A model generated the notes under the pieces. The model had not been told where the DNA came from. It did no database searches and saw only the letters and a program-made list of their open reading frames with translations. This document shows, piece by piece, positions 9,497 through 18,473 of a DNA stretch of 64,000 bases (position 1 is the stretch's first letter; every line of letters starts with the position of its first letter). The position numbers were made by a program, and so were the translations under genes. This DNA comes from Collimonas silvisoli (GTDB lineage: Bacteria > Pseudomonadota > Gammaproteobacteria > Burkholderiales > Burkholderiaceae_D). The DNA is taken from assembly GCF_018305005.1 (NCBI RefSeq), contig NZ_JAGQEG010000004.1:29400-93399 (forward strand), in the 5' to 3' direction.

Positions 9497-9520
9497 CGAT
9501 GCCGCCGGCAGGCGGCATCG
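9497..9520. terminator. Hairpin between convergent gpx and glpF
   Basis: CGATGCCGCC / GGCGGCATCG form a perfect 10-bp stem with loop GGCA. It lies between two convergent genes and probably ends both transcripts, although no strong T-run follows on either side. Confidence 0.5.
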
Positions 9521-9529
9521 AACACCTGT

Positions 9530-10243
9530 TCAATGCGCCATTTGCAGGCCATACACCAGCGCCGCCAGCACGCCGCCGCAGATCGAACCCACCACTGGCA
9601 CCAAGGCATAACCCCAATCGCTATTGCGCTTGCCAGGGATAGGCAACAAGGCGTGCATCAAGCGCGGCCCCAGATCGCGCGCCGGGTTGATGGCGTAACC
9701 GGTGGTGCCGCCCAGGGAGACGCCGATGCTCATCACCAGCAAGGCCACCGGCAAGGCATCCAGCGCGCCCAATCCCATCTTCGGCGAAGCGATATTCAAT
9801 ACGCAATAAACCAGCACGAAAGTACCCACCACTTCGGAAACCAGATTGCCGAAGGTGTTGCGAATCGCAGGTGCGGTGCAAAACGCCGCCAGCTTGAGAT
9901 TGCCGTCCGCAGTCTCGGCAAAGTGATTACGGTAAACCAGCCACACCAGGAAAGCGCCCATCATCCCGCCCAGCATCTGCGACAGGATGTAGCCGGGCAC
10001 CGTGCCCCAGGCAAACTTGCCTGCCACCGCCAGCGCCAAGGTCACAGCCGGATTCAGATGCGCGCCGCTGGACGAGGCTGCAACAAAAACGCCGACAAAC
10101 ACCGCCATCGCCCAGCCTACGGTAATCACGATCAGGCCGCTGCCGTTGCCGTGGGTTTTACTCAAAAGAACGTTGGCGACCACACCGTTGCCAAGCAAGA
10201 CAATCAGGGCAGTGCCCACGAATTCAGCTAAAAAGGGAGTCAT
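9530..10243 (-). CDS. glpF: Glycerol uptake facilitator (MIP/aquaglyceroporin)
   Basis: A 237-residue six-helix channel for glycerol diffusion across the inner membrane. The two NPA boxes are at residues 64-66 (GAHLNPAVT) and 186-188 (NPARD). The aspartate after the second box is characteristic of glycerol-conducting members rather than pure aquaporins. It lies last in the minus-strand order glpR, glpD, glpK, glpF, with 97 nt separating it from glpK. Confidence 0.94.
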   Translation of the reverse strand: MTPFLAEFVGTALIVLLGNGVVANVLLSKTHGNGSGLIVITVGWAMAVFVGVFVAASSSGAHLNPAVTLALAVAGKFAWGTVPGYILSQMLGGMMGAFLVWLVYRNHFAETADGNLKLAAFCTAPAIRNTFGNLVSEVVGTFVLVYCVLNIASPKMGLGALDALPVALLVMSIGVSLGGTTGYAINPARDLGPRLMHALLPIPGKRNSDWGYALVPVVGSICGGVLAALVYGLQMAH

Positions 10244-10340
10244 GATGAACTCTTTCGGAAATAGGAAGTGAGAGGAACACAGATTCTGATCTGCGTTCCG
10301 TTCTGTTTTTCATCTAACAGTGTGTGCTACCGACTTGTGC

Positions 10341-11837
10341 TCAGGAATCTGCCCAAACCACCGCCGCTGCAATCGCCCGCTGCCAGCCTTTGATGCTGGC
10401 CTGCACTTCGTCTGCCGGCAGCGCCGGTTTGAAGCGCTGGTCGAGCTGCCATTGTCCTTGGACGTCGTCGGTGCTGCTCCAGTAGCCGACCGCCAGGCCG
10501 GCCAGGTAGGCCGCGCCTAGTGCAGTGGTTTCCGTTACTTTCGGCCGCACCACATCCACTCCCAGAATGTCGGACTGGAATTGCATCAGCAGATTATTGG
10601 CAGTGGCGCCGCCGTCGACCCGCAGTTCCGGAATCACGATCCCGGCGTCCGCCTCCATGGCCTTCAAGACATCCATGGTTTGATAAGCGATGCTGTCCAA
10701 GGCAGCACGCGCATAGTGGGCGGAGGTAGTGCCGCGGGTAATGCCGAAGATCGTGCCGCGTGCATGCGGATTCCAATGCGGCGCACCGAGGCCGGCAAAC
10801 GCCGGCACCAGATACACGCCGTCGCTGCTCTTGACGCTGCGCGCCAGGACTTCGATTTCCGTGGAAGTCTTGATGATGCCGAGGCCGTCGCGCAACCACT
10901 GCACCACGGCGCCGCCGATAAAGATGCTGCCTTCCAGTGCGTAGCTAACCTGACCGCCGATTTTCCAGGCGACCGTGGTCAGCAAATTGTTTTTCGAAAT
11001 GATCGGCTTGGCGCCGGTGTTCATCATCATGAAGCAACCGGTGCCGTAGGTATTCTTGACCATGCCGGGTTGCGTGCACATCTGGCCGAACAAGGCGGCC
11101 TGCTGGTCGCCGGCAATCCCGGCCAATGGAATTTCGGAACCGAAGCCGGAAATCTCGGTGTGACCGTAGACTTCGCTGGAGGAACGTACTTCCGGCAGCA
11201 TGCTGCGCGGCACGCCCATGATCTTGAGCAGTTCGTCGTCCCATTGCATGGTGTGGATATTGAACAGCATGGTGCGCGAGGCATTCGACACATCGGTCAG
11301 ATGCAGCTTGCCGCGTGTCATGTTCCACACCAGCCAGGTATCGACGGTGCCGAACGCCAGGCGCCCTTGATCGGCCAGTTGCTGTGCGCCTTCGACGTTG
11401 TTCAGTATCCAGCGGATTTTAGTGGCTGAGAAATAAGAGTCGACCAGCAAGCCAGTCTTTTCACGGATGGTTTCCCCCAGGCCGTCAGCCTTCAGCTGAT
11501 CGCAAAATGCCGCCGTGCGGCGATCTTGCCAGACGATCGCGTTGTACACCGGCTTGCCGGTTTCGCGATCCCAGACCACGGTGGTTTCACGCTGGTTGGT
11601 AATGCCGATGGCGGCGATCGAAGTGCCGTCCAAACCGATGTTGGTCGAAGCCTCGGCGGCAACTCCAACCTGGGTCGACCAGATTTCCTGCGGATCATGT
11701 TCGACCCAGCCCGGCTGCGGATAGATCTGGCGGAATTCTTTCTGCGCTGAAGAAACGATATTGCCTTGACGATCGAACAGAATCGCACGCGAGCTGGTAG
11801 TCCCTTGATCCAGGGCTAAAATGTATTTATCTTTCAA
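10341..11837 (-). CDS. glpK: Glycerol kinase
   Basis: This 498-residue FGGY-family kinase phosphorylates glycerol to glycerol 3-phosphate, trapping it after GlpF entry. The N-terminal ATPase loop [36 protein letters not shown] and the C-terminal DGGATANN are present. Its product is the substrate of GlpD, encoded upstream. Confidence 0.97.
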   Translation of the reverse strand: MKDKYILALDQGTTSSRAILFDRQGNIVSSAQKEFRQIYPQPGWVEHDPQEIWSTQVGVAAEASTNIGLDGTSIAAIGITNQRETTVVWDRETGKPVYNAIVWQDRRTAAFCDQLKADGLGETIREKTGLLVDSYFSATKIRWILNNVEGAQQLADQGRLAFGTVDTWLVWNMTRGKLHLTDVSNASRTMLFNIHTMQWDDELLKIMGVPRSMLPEVRSSSEVYGHTEISGFGSEIPLAGIAGDQQAALFGQMCTQPGMVKNTYGTGCFMMMNTGAKPIISKNNLLTTVAWKIGGQVSYALEGSIFIGGAVVQWLRDGLGIIKTSTEIEVLARSVKSSDGVYLVPAFAGLGAPHWNPHARGTIFGITRGTTSAHYARAALDSIAYQTMDVLKAMEADAGIVIPELRVDGGATANNLLMQFQSDILGVDVVRPKVTETTALGAAYLAGLAVGYWSSTDDVQGQWQLDQRFKPALPADEVQASIKGWQRAIAAAVVWADS

Positions 11838-11888
11838 CTTGTCTACTCCAAGGTTGGTGAATCCGCTTGCGCGGACCGGGGTGACTTT

Positions 11889-11910
11889 GATCCGGGATGA
11901 ATCCCGGATC
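11889..11910. repeat. Perfect palindrome between glpK and glpD
   Basis: GATCCGGGAT, two bases, ATCCCGGATC: ten-base arms. A T6 run follows on the plus strand only, although both flanking genes are on the minus strand. It may be an RNA-processing or attenuation hairpin in the glpD-glpK message, or a plus-strand terminator. Confidence 0.6.
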
Positions 11911-11975
11911 CGTCTTTTTTATCTTCCGATGTAATACGGCGAAGCACTACGCTAGCTACCTCGCCTGGCAAAACT

Positions 11976-13505
11976 TCAAGCGAACATGGCTGCCGGCGGC
12001 TGTACCTGCTGCGCATCCAGCCAGGCCCGCAAACGACCAACGGCAGCGGCGTCAAGACGCAAGCCCAGCTTGGAACGACGCCACAGAATGTCGTCCGCAG
12101 TCAGCGCCCATTCGTTGCGCATCAGGTAGCGTACTTCGGCTTCATATAAATCTGCGCCGAACAATTCTCCCAGCCCGGCGATTTCGTGAATGCCGTCCAG
12201 CAGGCGTGCAGTGCGCGTGCCATAGGCGTGTGCGTAACGCGTCGCCAGGGTGGCAGGCAGCCAGGCGTGACGTTGCTGGAAAATACGCAGGAATTCCGCG
12301 AAATCGGCGTTGGGGATATCGCCGCCCGGCAGCGCTTCATGCGCCGTCCAATGCGTTTTCATGTAACCGAACAGCGGTTGCAAATGCTCCATTGCTTCTT
12401 CCGCCAGACGCCGGTAAGTCGTAATTTTTCCGCCGAACACCGACAGCACCGGAGCCAGTCCTTGCTCGGCCCGCAGTTCCAGACGGTAGTCGCGGGTCAC
12501 CGCGGATGGATTGGCGATCTCTTCTTCCAGCAGCGGCCGCACGCCGGCGTATGACCAGACCACCTGCTGCGGCGTCACGGCGGCCTCGAAATAGCGGCTC
12601 ACCGATTCGCACAGATACGCGGTTTCCTCGTCGGAAATCTCGACGTTGCTCGGGTTGCCGTTGTATTCAACGTCGGTCGTGCCGATCAGCGTGAAATCGG
12701 TTTCATACGGAATCGCAAATACGATGCGCTTGTCGGGATTCTGGAAGATATACGCGTGATCGTGATCGAACAAGCGCTTGGTGACGATATGACTGCCTTT
12801 GACCAGGCGGATCTGATGCTGCGCCGGCGTATTCAAGGCGCTATTCAACAGGCTGGCGACCCACGGTCCGGCGGCGTTGACGATACAACGCGCCTTGACC
12901 TTGCTGACTCCTCCGCTCAAGGTCGACAGCAAGGTGGCGTCCCAGTATTGCGCGCCTTGCCTGGCTTCGATCAAACGGGTTTTGGTGAGGATGGTGGCGC
13001 CGCGCTCCTTGGCGTCCATCGCGTTAAGCACCACCAGACGCGCGTCTTGCACCGAGGCGTCGGAATAAACAAAGCCTTTGCTCAAGTTTTTTTTCAGCGG
13101 CGCGCCGGCCGGATGCTTGCGGAAATCGACAGATCGCGAACCTGGCAGCAGTTCGCGCTTGCTCAGGTGGTCGTATAAAAACAAGCCGGCGCGTATCATC
13201 CAGGCCGGCCGCAAGCTCGATACATGCGGCATCACGAAGCGCAACGGCGCAATGATATGCGGCGCCAGGCGCAGCAGCAATTCACGCTCTTGCAAGGCCT
13301 TACGGACCAGGCCGAATTCGTAATGCTCCAGGTAGCGCAAGCCGCCGTGTATCAATTTGGTGCTGGCCGAAGAAGTGTGCGAAGCCAAGTCGTCCTGTTC
13401 GCAAAGCAACACGCTCAATCCGCGCCCGGCGGCGTCGCGCGCTATTCCGGCGCCGTTAACGCCGCCGCCCACCACCAACAAATCAACAATTTCACCTGAT
13501 GCCAC
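11976..13505 (-). CDS. glpD: Aerobic glycerol-3-phosphate dehydrogenase
   Basis: This 509-residue FAD-dependent membrane-associated enzyme oxidises glycerol 3-phosphate to dihydroxyacetone phosphate and feeds electrons to quinone. The N-terminal dinucleotide fold (LLVVGGGVNGAGIARDAAG) and the substrate-region motif STKLIHGGLRYLEHYEF are intact. The start is a GTG at 13505 preceded by AAGGAG at good spacing. A GlpR-type operator lies about 120 nt upstream. Confidence 0.96.
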   Translation of the reverse strand: MASGEIVDLLVVGGGVNGAGIARDAAGRGLSVLLCEQDDLASHTSSASTKLIHGGLRYLEHYEFGLVRKALQERELLLRLAPHIIAPLRFVMPHVSSLRPAWMIRAGLFLYDHLSKRELLPGSRSVDFRKHPAGAPLKKNLSKGFVYSDASVQDARLVVLNAMDAKERGATILTKTRLIEARQGAQYWDATLLSTLSGGVSKVKARCIVNAAGPWVASLLNSALNTPAQHQIRLVKGSHIVTKRLFDHDHAYIFQNPDKRIVFAIPYETDFTLIGTTDVEYNGNPSNVEISDEETAYLCESVSRYFEAAVTPQQVVWSYAGVRPLLEEEIANPSAVTRDYRLELRAEQGLAPVLSVFGGKITTYRRLAEEAMEHLQPLFGYMKTHWTAHEALPGGDIPNADFAEFLRIFQQRHAWLPATLATRYAHAYGTRTARLLDGIHEIAGLGELFGADLYEAEVRYLMRNEWALTADDILWRRSKLGLRLDAAAVGRLRAWLDAQQVQPPAAMFA

Positions 13506-13621
13506 AGCTATCTCCTTGTGTCGGTAACTCGCTCATCGGACAACTCCACTGTTATTGAATAGCAACACGTTTGTCTGCAATGTCACCGCACATCATAAAA
13601 TATTTATATTCGAAAGTATAT

Positions 13622-13637
13622 TGTTCGAATTCGAACA
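13622..13637. promoter_or_regulatory. GlpR operator upstream of glpD
   Basis: TGTTCGAATTCGAACA is a perfect 16-bp palindrome. It matches the half-sites of the E. coli GlpR operator (TGTTCG-N4-CGAACA). A second, imperfect copy around 13606-13621 (ATATTCGAAAGTATAT) lies immediately beside it on the glpD side. The glpR gene upstream supplies the repressor; glycerol 3-phosphate is the known inducer. Confidence 0.8.
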
Positions 13638-13699
13638 TAGATAATCATTTATATTTATTAAAAGCAATTACTTAATAGGAATAAACTTAATTACCTATA

Positions 13700-13880
13700 G
13701 ATAAGCACTATGTCCGCACCTCGATCGGGCGAGCTGAAAATGGCGATCGAGGGCAGAGGCGGCACAAGCCGCTGCGTTGACGAAGGGGGAGTGATGAGAA
13801 GCGCCCTGCGGCGCACGAATGGCGCACAAGTGGGTAAATACGCCGGCAGACCTCAAGCAGGCGTATTTTTATTTTTTTTT
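13700..13880 (+). ncRNA. Candidate structured small RNA in the glpD-glpR gap
   Basis: The 404-nt gap between glpD and glpR holds the GlpR operator at its left and this GC-rich stretch at its right. Two stable hairpins are visible: GCGGC-ACAA-GCCGC (13759-13772) and GCGCC-CTGC-GGCGC (13801-13814). A strong plus-strand terminator follows. A 67-codon frame from 13710 runs through the terminator and looks non-coding. No plus-strand gene needs this terminator, so a small RNA is an inference. Confidence 0.3.
13836..13880 (+). terminator. Strong rho-independent terminator, plus strand
   Basis: AAATACGCC / GGCGTATTT (13836-13844 with 13860-13868), then a T-run broken by one A and ending in nine T. 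On the minus strand it could also help end glpR, but there the tail is only ATTTA-like. Confidence 0.75.
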
Positions 13881-13909
13881 GACGGAATTGCAGCCGGAAT
13901 AAATGCTAA

Positions 13910-14707
13910 CTAGCTTGTTGATTCGCCGCTATCGGTTACAAACACATCGATTTTCGCTTCTTCGAAAATGCTGGTCATCGCTGCCGGCACCGGCCGGTCG
14001 GTAAACAGCGCATTGATTTTCGAAATATCGCCAAGCCGTACCAGCGCAGGCCGCCAGAATTTCGAGTGATCGGCGACCAGGAACACGGTACGCGAATGCT
14101 CGATGATGGCTTCTGAAACCCGCACCTCGCGATAATCGAAATCGCGCAAAGTGCCGTCGGCTTCAATGCTGGAGATGCCGATGATGCCGAAATCGACTTT
14201 GAAACGGCGGATGAAATCGATGGTTTCTTCGCCGGTAATGCCCAGGTCGCGGGCGCGTACCACGCCGCCGGTGATGATCACCTCGCAGCCCGGATAGCCG
14301 CTCATGATGGCGGCCACGTTCAGATTATTGGTAATGACACGCAAATTGCGGCGCCGGCTCAGCGCCTTCGCGACTTCCTCATTGGTGGTGCCGAGATTGA
14401 TGAAGAGCGTTGCCTGGTCAGGGATATGTTCAACCACCAAGGCAGCGATGCGGCGCTTCTCCTCCGAATACAAACCCTGCCTTGCGCCATACGCGATATT
14501 CTCGGCGCTGGACGGCAAGCCGACGCCGCCGTGATAGCGCTGCAACAGGTTCATTTCCGCCAACAAATTGATGTCGCGCCGGATGGTCTGCGGGGTGATC
14601 TGGAAACGCGTGGCCAGATGCTCTACCGTGACAAAACCGTCGCGTTGCACATAACTCAACAACTCTTGCTGCCGCGTATTTAGCTTTAGCGTTGATATCT
14701 CTGGCAT
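13910..14707 (-). CDS. glpR: DeoR-family glycerol-3-phosphate regulon repressor
   Basis: A 265-residue DeoR-type regulator. An N-terminal helix-turn-helix (VTVEHLATRFQITPQTIRRD, about residues 26-45) is followed by the DeoR sugar-phosphate-binding domain (TLFINLGTTNEEVAKAL, ITGGVVRARDLGITG). Position beside glpD-glpK-glpF and the GlpR-like operator upstream of glpD support the assignment. It is divergent from the LacI-type gene. Confidence 0.9.
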   Translation of the reverse strand: MPEISTLKLNTRQQELLSYVQRDGFVTVEHLATRFQITPQTIRRDINLLAEMNLLQRYHGGVGLPSSAENIAYGARQGLYSEEKRRIAALVVEHIPDQATLFINLGTTNEEVAKALSRRRNLRVITNNLNVAAIMSGYPGCEVIITGGVVRARDLGITGEETIDFIRRFKVDFGIIGISSIEADGTLRDFDYREVRVSEAIIEHSRTVFLVADHSKFWRPALVRLGDISKINALFTDRPVPAAMTSIFEEAKIDVFVTDSGESTS

Positions 14708-14837
14708 GAACCCTGTCCCGTGCGTATTTTCAAAGATTTTTATTATGATTGGAATTCCGCAGCATAGGGAAAATCCAGTCCGGATTGTAGCGGACTAATC
14801 CCACCCGACGCGACAGATTTGCATGGTAATTCGCAAA

Positions 14838-14853
14838 ATGGTAACGGTATCAT
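14838..14853. promoter_or_regulatory. LacI-type operator in front of the uronate regulator
   Basis: ATGGTAACGGTATCAT is a pseudo-palindrome with the central CG typical of LacI-family sites, 24 nt before the regulator's ATG. It matches one arm of the paired operator at 15985-16027 at 13 of 16 positions, suggesting autoregulation. Confidence 0.65.
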
Positions 14854-14877
14854 TTTCATTGGTGTTAAAATTTCACA

Positions 14878-15951
14878 ATGGAAAAAGAAACCCTGCTGAA
14901 TTCAGTCGTTGCCGATGTCACGGCCCGCCGCAAAGGCGGCCGCAAAACCGGCGGCTTTACCTTGCGCGACGTGGCCAAATTGGCCGGCGTGGCGCCGATC
15001 ACGGCTTCGCGCGCGCTGAACACGCCGGATGCAGTTTCCTCCAAGGTGCTGCAGAAAGTCCAGGCCGCGGTACAGCAAACCGGCTACGTGCCAAACCTGC
15101 TCGCGGGTGCGCTGGCGTCACAGAAAAGCCGCCTGGTTGCGGCGGTGGTTCCCACCCTGTCCGGCCCGATGTTCCTGGAGACCGTGGAATCGCTGACCGA
15201 TACCCTGGCCGCAGCGGGCTATCAGGTCATGCTGGGCCAGAGCGGTTATGAAAATTCGCGCGAGGACGCCCTGCTCGACGCCATCATCGGCCGCCGGCCC
15301 GACGGCATCGTGCTGACCGGCATCAACCGTTCGGCGCAGGCACGCCGGCGCTTGCTGGCGAGCGGCATTCCGGTGGTCGAAACCTGGGATCTGACGCCTA
15401 CCCCGGTAGACATGCTGGTTGGCTTTTCCCATGAAAAAATCGGCATCGCGGTGGCGCAATACCTCCATGCTGCCGGCCGCCGCCGGGTTGCCGCTATCGG
15501 CGCCAACGACGACCGCAGCCGGCGCCGCATCAGCGCTTTTTCCAAAGAAGCAATCCGGCTCGGCATGGCGTCGGCGCAAGTAAGCGACATTCCCTCCTGC
15601 GAAGTAGCCGCGCCCACCACGATAGGCAACGGCCGCAGCGGGCTGAAAAAATTGCTGGCGCATACACCCGATATCGACGCTGTGTTTTGCAGCTCTGACA
15701 TGCTGGCGCTTGGCGTCATGATTGAAGCGCAAGCCAGCGGCATCGCCATTCCAGGAAAGCTGGCGGTGATCGGCCTGGGTGACCTGGGTTTTTCACGCGA
15801 TCTGCAGCCGCCGCTAACCACGGTGCGCATCGACGGCACGCTAATCGGCAGCACCGCTGCGCGCTTCATCATCGCCCGCTCCGAAGGCAAAAGCGTCGCC
15901 GAACCGGTCTGCGACATCGGCTTCACCATCATAGAGCGCGCCAGCGTTTAA
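14878..15951 (+). CDS. LacI-family regulator of the uronate cluster
   Basis: A 357-residue repressor. The LacI helix-turn-helix (FTLRDVAKLAGVAPITASRALN, split as FTLRDVAKLAG and VAPITASRALN, about residues 27-48) is followed by a periplasmic-binding-protein-like effector domain resembling GntR-type members. It is immediately upstream of the glucarate dehydratase operon, and similar operators flank both promoters. Probable inducer: a uronate or aldarate (inference). Confidence 0.9.
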   Translation: MEKETLLNSVVADVTARRKGGRKTGGFTLRDVAKLAGVAPITASRALNTPDAVSSKVLQKVQAAVQQTGYVPNLLAGALASQKSRLVAAVVPTLSGPMFLETVESLTDTLAAAGYQVMLGQSGYENSREDALLDAIIGRRPDGIVLTGINRSAQARRRLLASGIPVVETWDLTPTPVDMLVGFSHEKIGIAVAQYLHAAGRRRVAAIGANDDRSRRRISAFSKEAIRLGMASAQVSDIPSCEVAAPTTIGNGRSGLKKLLAHTPDIDAVFCSSDMLALGVMIEAQASGIAIPGKLAVIGLGDLGFSRDLQPPLTTVRIDGTLIGSTAARFIIARSEGKSVAEPVCDIGFTIIERASV

Positions 15952-15974
15952 CCCCCTCGTTTCAAAAATAAGCG

Positions 15975-16003
15975 TTGACAGTCAAAAATGGGACCGCTAC
16001 CAT
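15975..16003 (+). promoter_or_regulatory. Promoter of the uronate operon
   Basis: A consensus -35 TTGACA at 15975-15980 and TACCAT at 15998-16003 (four of six matches to TATAAT) are separated by 17 bp. The -10 lies inside the left arm of the paired operator, so bound repressor would block polymerase. Confidence 0.65.
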
Positions 16004-16027
16004 TTGAATTGGTAGCGGTCCCATTTT
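15985..16027. promoter_or_regulatory. Paired inverted LacI-type operator
   Basis: Two perfect 18-nt inverted arms (AAAATGGGACCGCTACCA at 15985-16002 and its complement at 16010-16027) flank a 7-nt spacer. Each arm is itself a LacI-like pseudo-palindrome. As an RNA it could fold into a stable hairpin, but no T-run follows, so a terminator for the regulator gene is less likely than an operator. Bases 16028-16137 show nothing further that I recognise. Confidence 0.7.
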
Positions 16028-16137
16028 GTGAAAATCCGGATCCAAAACCATGCCAAGCGCGGCCGTTCGCGGCAATGCGACGCGAATGCCGGCAGCATCA
16101 CCCGAGTCCATATCCACTTAGCCACAGGCAGCCTTAC

Positions 16138-17493
16138 ATGACATCATCGAGCACGCAGCTTCCGGTACCGAGTACCCCCCTCATCGTCGACATGCGCGTG
16201 GTGCCTGTCGCCGGGCGCGACAGCATGCTGCTCAATCTGAGCGGCGCGCACGGCCCCTATTTCACGCGCAACATCGTGATCCTCACCGACAACGCCGGCA
16301 ATACCGGTGTCGGTGAAGTGCCCGGCGGCGAACGCATCCGGCAAACGCTCGAAGATGCCCGCCCGCTGCTGCTTGGCAAGGCCATCGGCAACTATCAGGC
16401 TGTTCTGAACAGTGCCCGCACGGCATTCAGCGACCGCGACGCCGGCGGCCGCGGCTTGCAGACTTTCGATCTGCGCATCGCGATCCATGCAGTGACGGCG
16501 CTCGAAGCCGCGCTGCTCGACCTGCTGGGAAAATTCCTCGGGGTGCCGGTAGCGGCCTTACTGGGCGAAGGCCAGCAACGCGAGGCTGTGAAGATGCTGG
16601 GTTACCTGTTTTACATTGGCGATCGCACAGCCACCGACCTGCCTTACACCAGCGAACCGGACGCCGGCGACGACTGGCTACGCCTGCGCCATCAGCCGGC
16701 GCTCGACGCCAAAGCGGTGGTGGCACTGGCGGAAGCTGCCTATCGACGCTACGGCTTCAACGATTTCAAGCTCAAGGGCGGCGTGCTGCGCGGGGAAGAT
16801 GAAATGGAAGCCGTGACGGCGCTGGCGGAGCGTTTCCCGCAAGCCCGCATTACGCTCGATCCGAATGGCGGCTGGCTGCTCAAGGATGCAATCCGCCTGT
16901 GCCGCGACCAGCATGCCGTGCTGGCTTATGCCGAAGATCCATGCGGCGCCGAGAACGGTTTTTCCGGACGCGAAGTCATGGCGGAATTCAGGCGGGCGAC
17001 CGGCTTGCAGACCGCCACCAACATGATCGCGACCGACTGGCGTGAAATGGGCCACGCGATCCAGCTGCAATCGGTCGACATTCCGCTGGCCGATCCGCAT
17101 TTCTGGACCATGCAGGGTTCGGTCCGCGTGGCGCAAATGTGCCATGAATGGGGGCTGACCTGGGGCTCTCACTCCAACAATCATTTCGACATCTCGCTGG
17201 CGATGTTTACGCACGTGGCGGCAGCCGCGCCCGGCAGCATCACCGCCATCGATACCCACTGGATCTGGCAGGATGGCCAGCGCCTGACCAAGGAGCCGCT
17301 GCAAATCGTCGACGGCATGGTAAACGTGCCGAAAAAACCCGGTCTCGGCATCGAGCTCGACCTGGCCGAACTGGATGCCGCGCATCAGCTGTATCGCGGC
17401 ATGGGGCTGGGCGCGCGCGATGATGCCATCGCCATGCAATATCTGATCCCCGGCTGGAAATTCGACAACAAGAAGCCCTGCCTGCTGCGCTGA
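16138..17493 (+). CDS. gudD: D-glucarate dehydratase
   Basis: This enolase-superfamily enzyme converts D-glucarate to 5-dehydro-4-deoxy-D-glucarate. From the ATG at 16138 it has 451 residues. The base-carrying motif FKLKGG (K211, K213), metal-site segments ([28 protein letters not shown]) and the catalytic histidine in [10 protein letters not shown] (H345) are conserved with E. coli GudD over the whole length. First enzyme gene after the operator-controlled promoter. It acts on glucarate, not galactarate, so the cluster points to glucuronate as the parent sugar acid. Confidence 0.96.
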   Translation: MTSSSTQLPVPSTPLIVDMRVVPVAGRDSMLLNLSGAHGPYFTRNIVILTDNAGNTGVGEVPGGERIRQTLEDARPLLLGKAIGNYQAVLNSARTAFSDRDAGGRGLQTFDLRIAIHAVTALEAALLDLLGKFLGVPVAALLGEGQQREAVKMLGYLFYIGDRTATDLPYTSEPDAGDDWLRLRHQPALDAKAVVALAEAAYRRYGFNDFKLKGGVLRGEDEMEAVTALAERFPQARITLDPNGGWLLKDAIRLCRDQHAVLAYAEDPCGAENGFSGREVMAEFRRATGLQTATNMIATDWREMGHAIQLQSVDIPLADPHFWTMQGSVRVAQMCHEWGLTWGSHSNNHFDISLAMFTHVAAAAPGSITAIDTHWIWQDGQRLTKEPLQIVDGMVNVPKKPGLGIELDLAELDAAHQLYRGMGLGARDDAIAMQYLIPGWKFDNKKPCLLR

Positions 17494-17582
17494 AACAGCA
17501 GCCGGCAGCAGCAAACCCAGGAAGCCCGCATCATGCCAGCCCGTATGCCCATCCATCGCATGACCAGCAATGAGGTAGCACC

Positions 17583-18473
17583 ATGATTCAGCAATTTGAT
17601 TATCCTGTGCGCGTGATCCGCTCCGGGGGCGCAATCGTCGGCGAGTCGCCGGTGTGGTCGCAACGTGAGCGGGCCTTGTACTGGGTGGATATCCTTAAGC
17701 CCGCACTGTATCGCTTCGATCCCCTCTCGGGGCGACACAGCAGTTGGGATGCGCCCGCCGCCATCGGCTCGATCGGCCTGGCAAAGAACGGCAAGATTGT
17801 CGCCGCATTGCGCAGCGGCTTTCACTGGTTTGATCCGGCCGACGCCAGCTGGACCCTGATTGCGCATCCGGAGCCGCATATTCCGCACAACCGTCTCAAC
17901 GACGGCAAGACCGGACCGGACGGCGCGTTCTGGGCCGGCACCATGGACGACCGCGCCGACAAGCAAGCCTGCGCCTCGCTGTACCGGCTGGCGCCGGATG
18001 GCAGCGTCCGCGCCTGCGGCAACGACCTGGTGGTATCGAATGGCCTGGCATGGAGCCCTGACGGCCGCACCATGTATCACTCGGATTCGCGCAGGGCGGT
18101 GATCTATCGCTATGATTTCGACGTCGCCAGCGGCACACTCGGCCCGCGCCAGGTGTTTGTGCAGATGCAGCCGGAATGGGGCCGCCCGGACGGCGGCGCA
18201 GTCGATGCCGACGGCTGTTACTGGGGCTGCGGCATCGCTGCCGGACGCATCAACAAGTTTTCGCCGCAAGGCCGGCTGCTGGGATACCTGCCGCTGCCGG
18301 TTTCGCGCCCGACCATGTGCGCCTTCGGCGATGCCGATCTGAAAACGTTGTACGTCACCTCGCTCACCGAAAACATGAGCGCCGCAGAACTGGCGCGGGA
18401 GCCGCTGGCCGGCGCACTGTTTGCGGTCAGCATGCCGGTGGCGGGCACGCCTGTTGCGGAGTTCGGGATATGA
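17583..18473 (+). CDS. SMP-30/gluconolactonase family lactonase
   Basis: A 296-residue six-bladed beta-propeller of the regucalcin/SMP-30 family. Metal-ligand motifs are visible: GESPVW near the N-terminus (glutamate ligand), RLNDGKTGPDGAFWAGTMD (Asn/Asp ligands) and SNGLAWSPDG. Family members hydrolyse sugar-acid lactones. Between gudD and the uronate dehydrogenase gene, the likely substrate is the aldarolactone formed by that dehydrogenase. Its stop overlaps the next start (ATGA). Confidence 0.9.
   Translation: MIQQFDYPVRVIRSGGAIVGESPVWSQRERALYWVDILKPALYRFDPLSGRHSSWDAPAAIGSIGLAKNGKIVAALRSGFHWFDPADASWTLIAHPEPHIPHNRLNDGKTGPDGAFWAGTMDDRADKQACASLYRLAPDGSVRACGNDLVVSNGLAWSPDGRTMYHSDSRRAVIYRYDFDVASGTLGPRQVFVQMQPEWGRPDGGAVDADGCYWGCGIAAGRINKFSPQGRLLGYLPLPVSRPTMCAFGDADLKTLYVTSLTENMSAAELAREPLAGALFAVSMPVAGTPVAEFGI

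Noticed and set aside
13710..13913. 67-codon plus-strand frame between glpD and glpR
   Set aside because: It reads through a strong terminator hairpin and T-run and has no ribosome-binding site; treated as part of a possible small RNA instead.
15985..16027. Inverted repeat as a terminator of the LacI-type gene
   Set aside because: No T-run follows, the -10 of a good promoter lies inside it, and a related site is found in front of the regulator.
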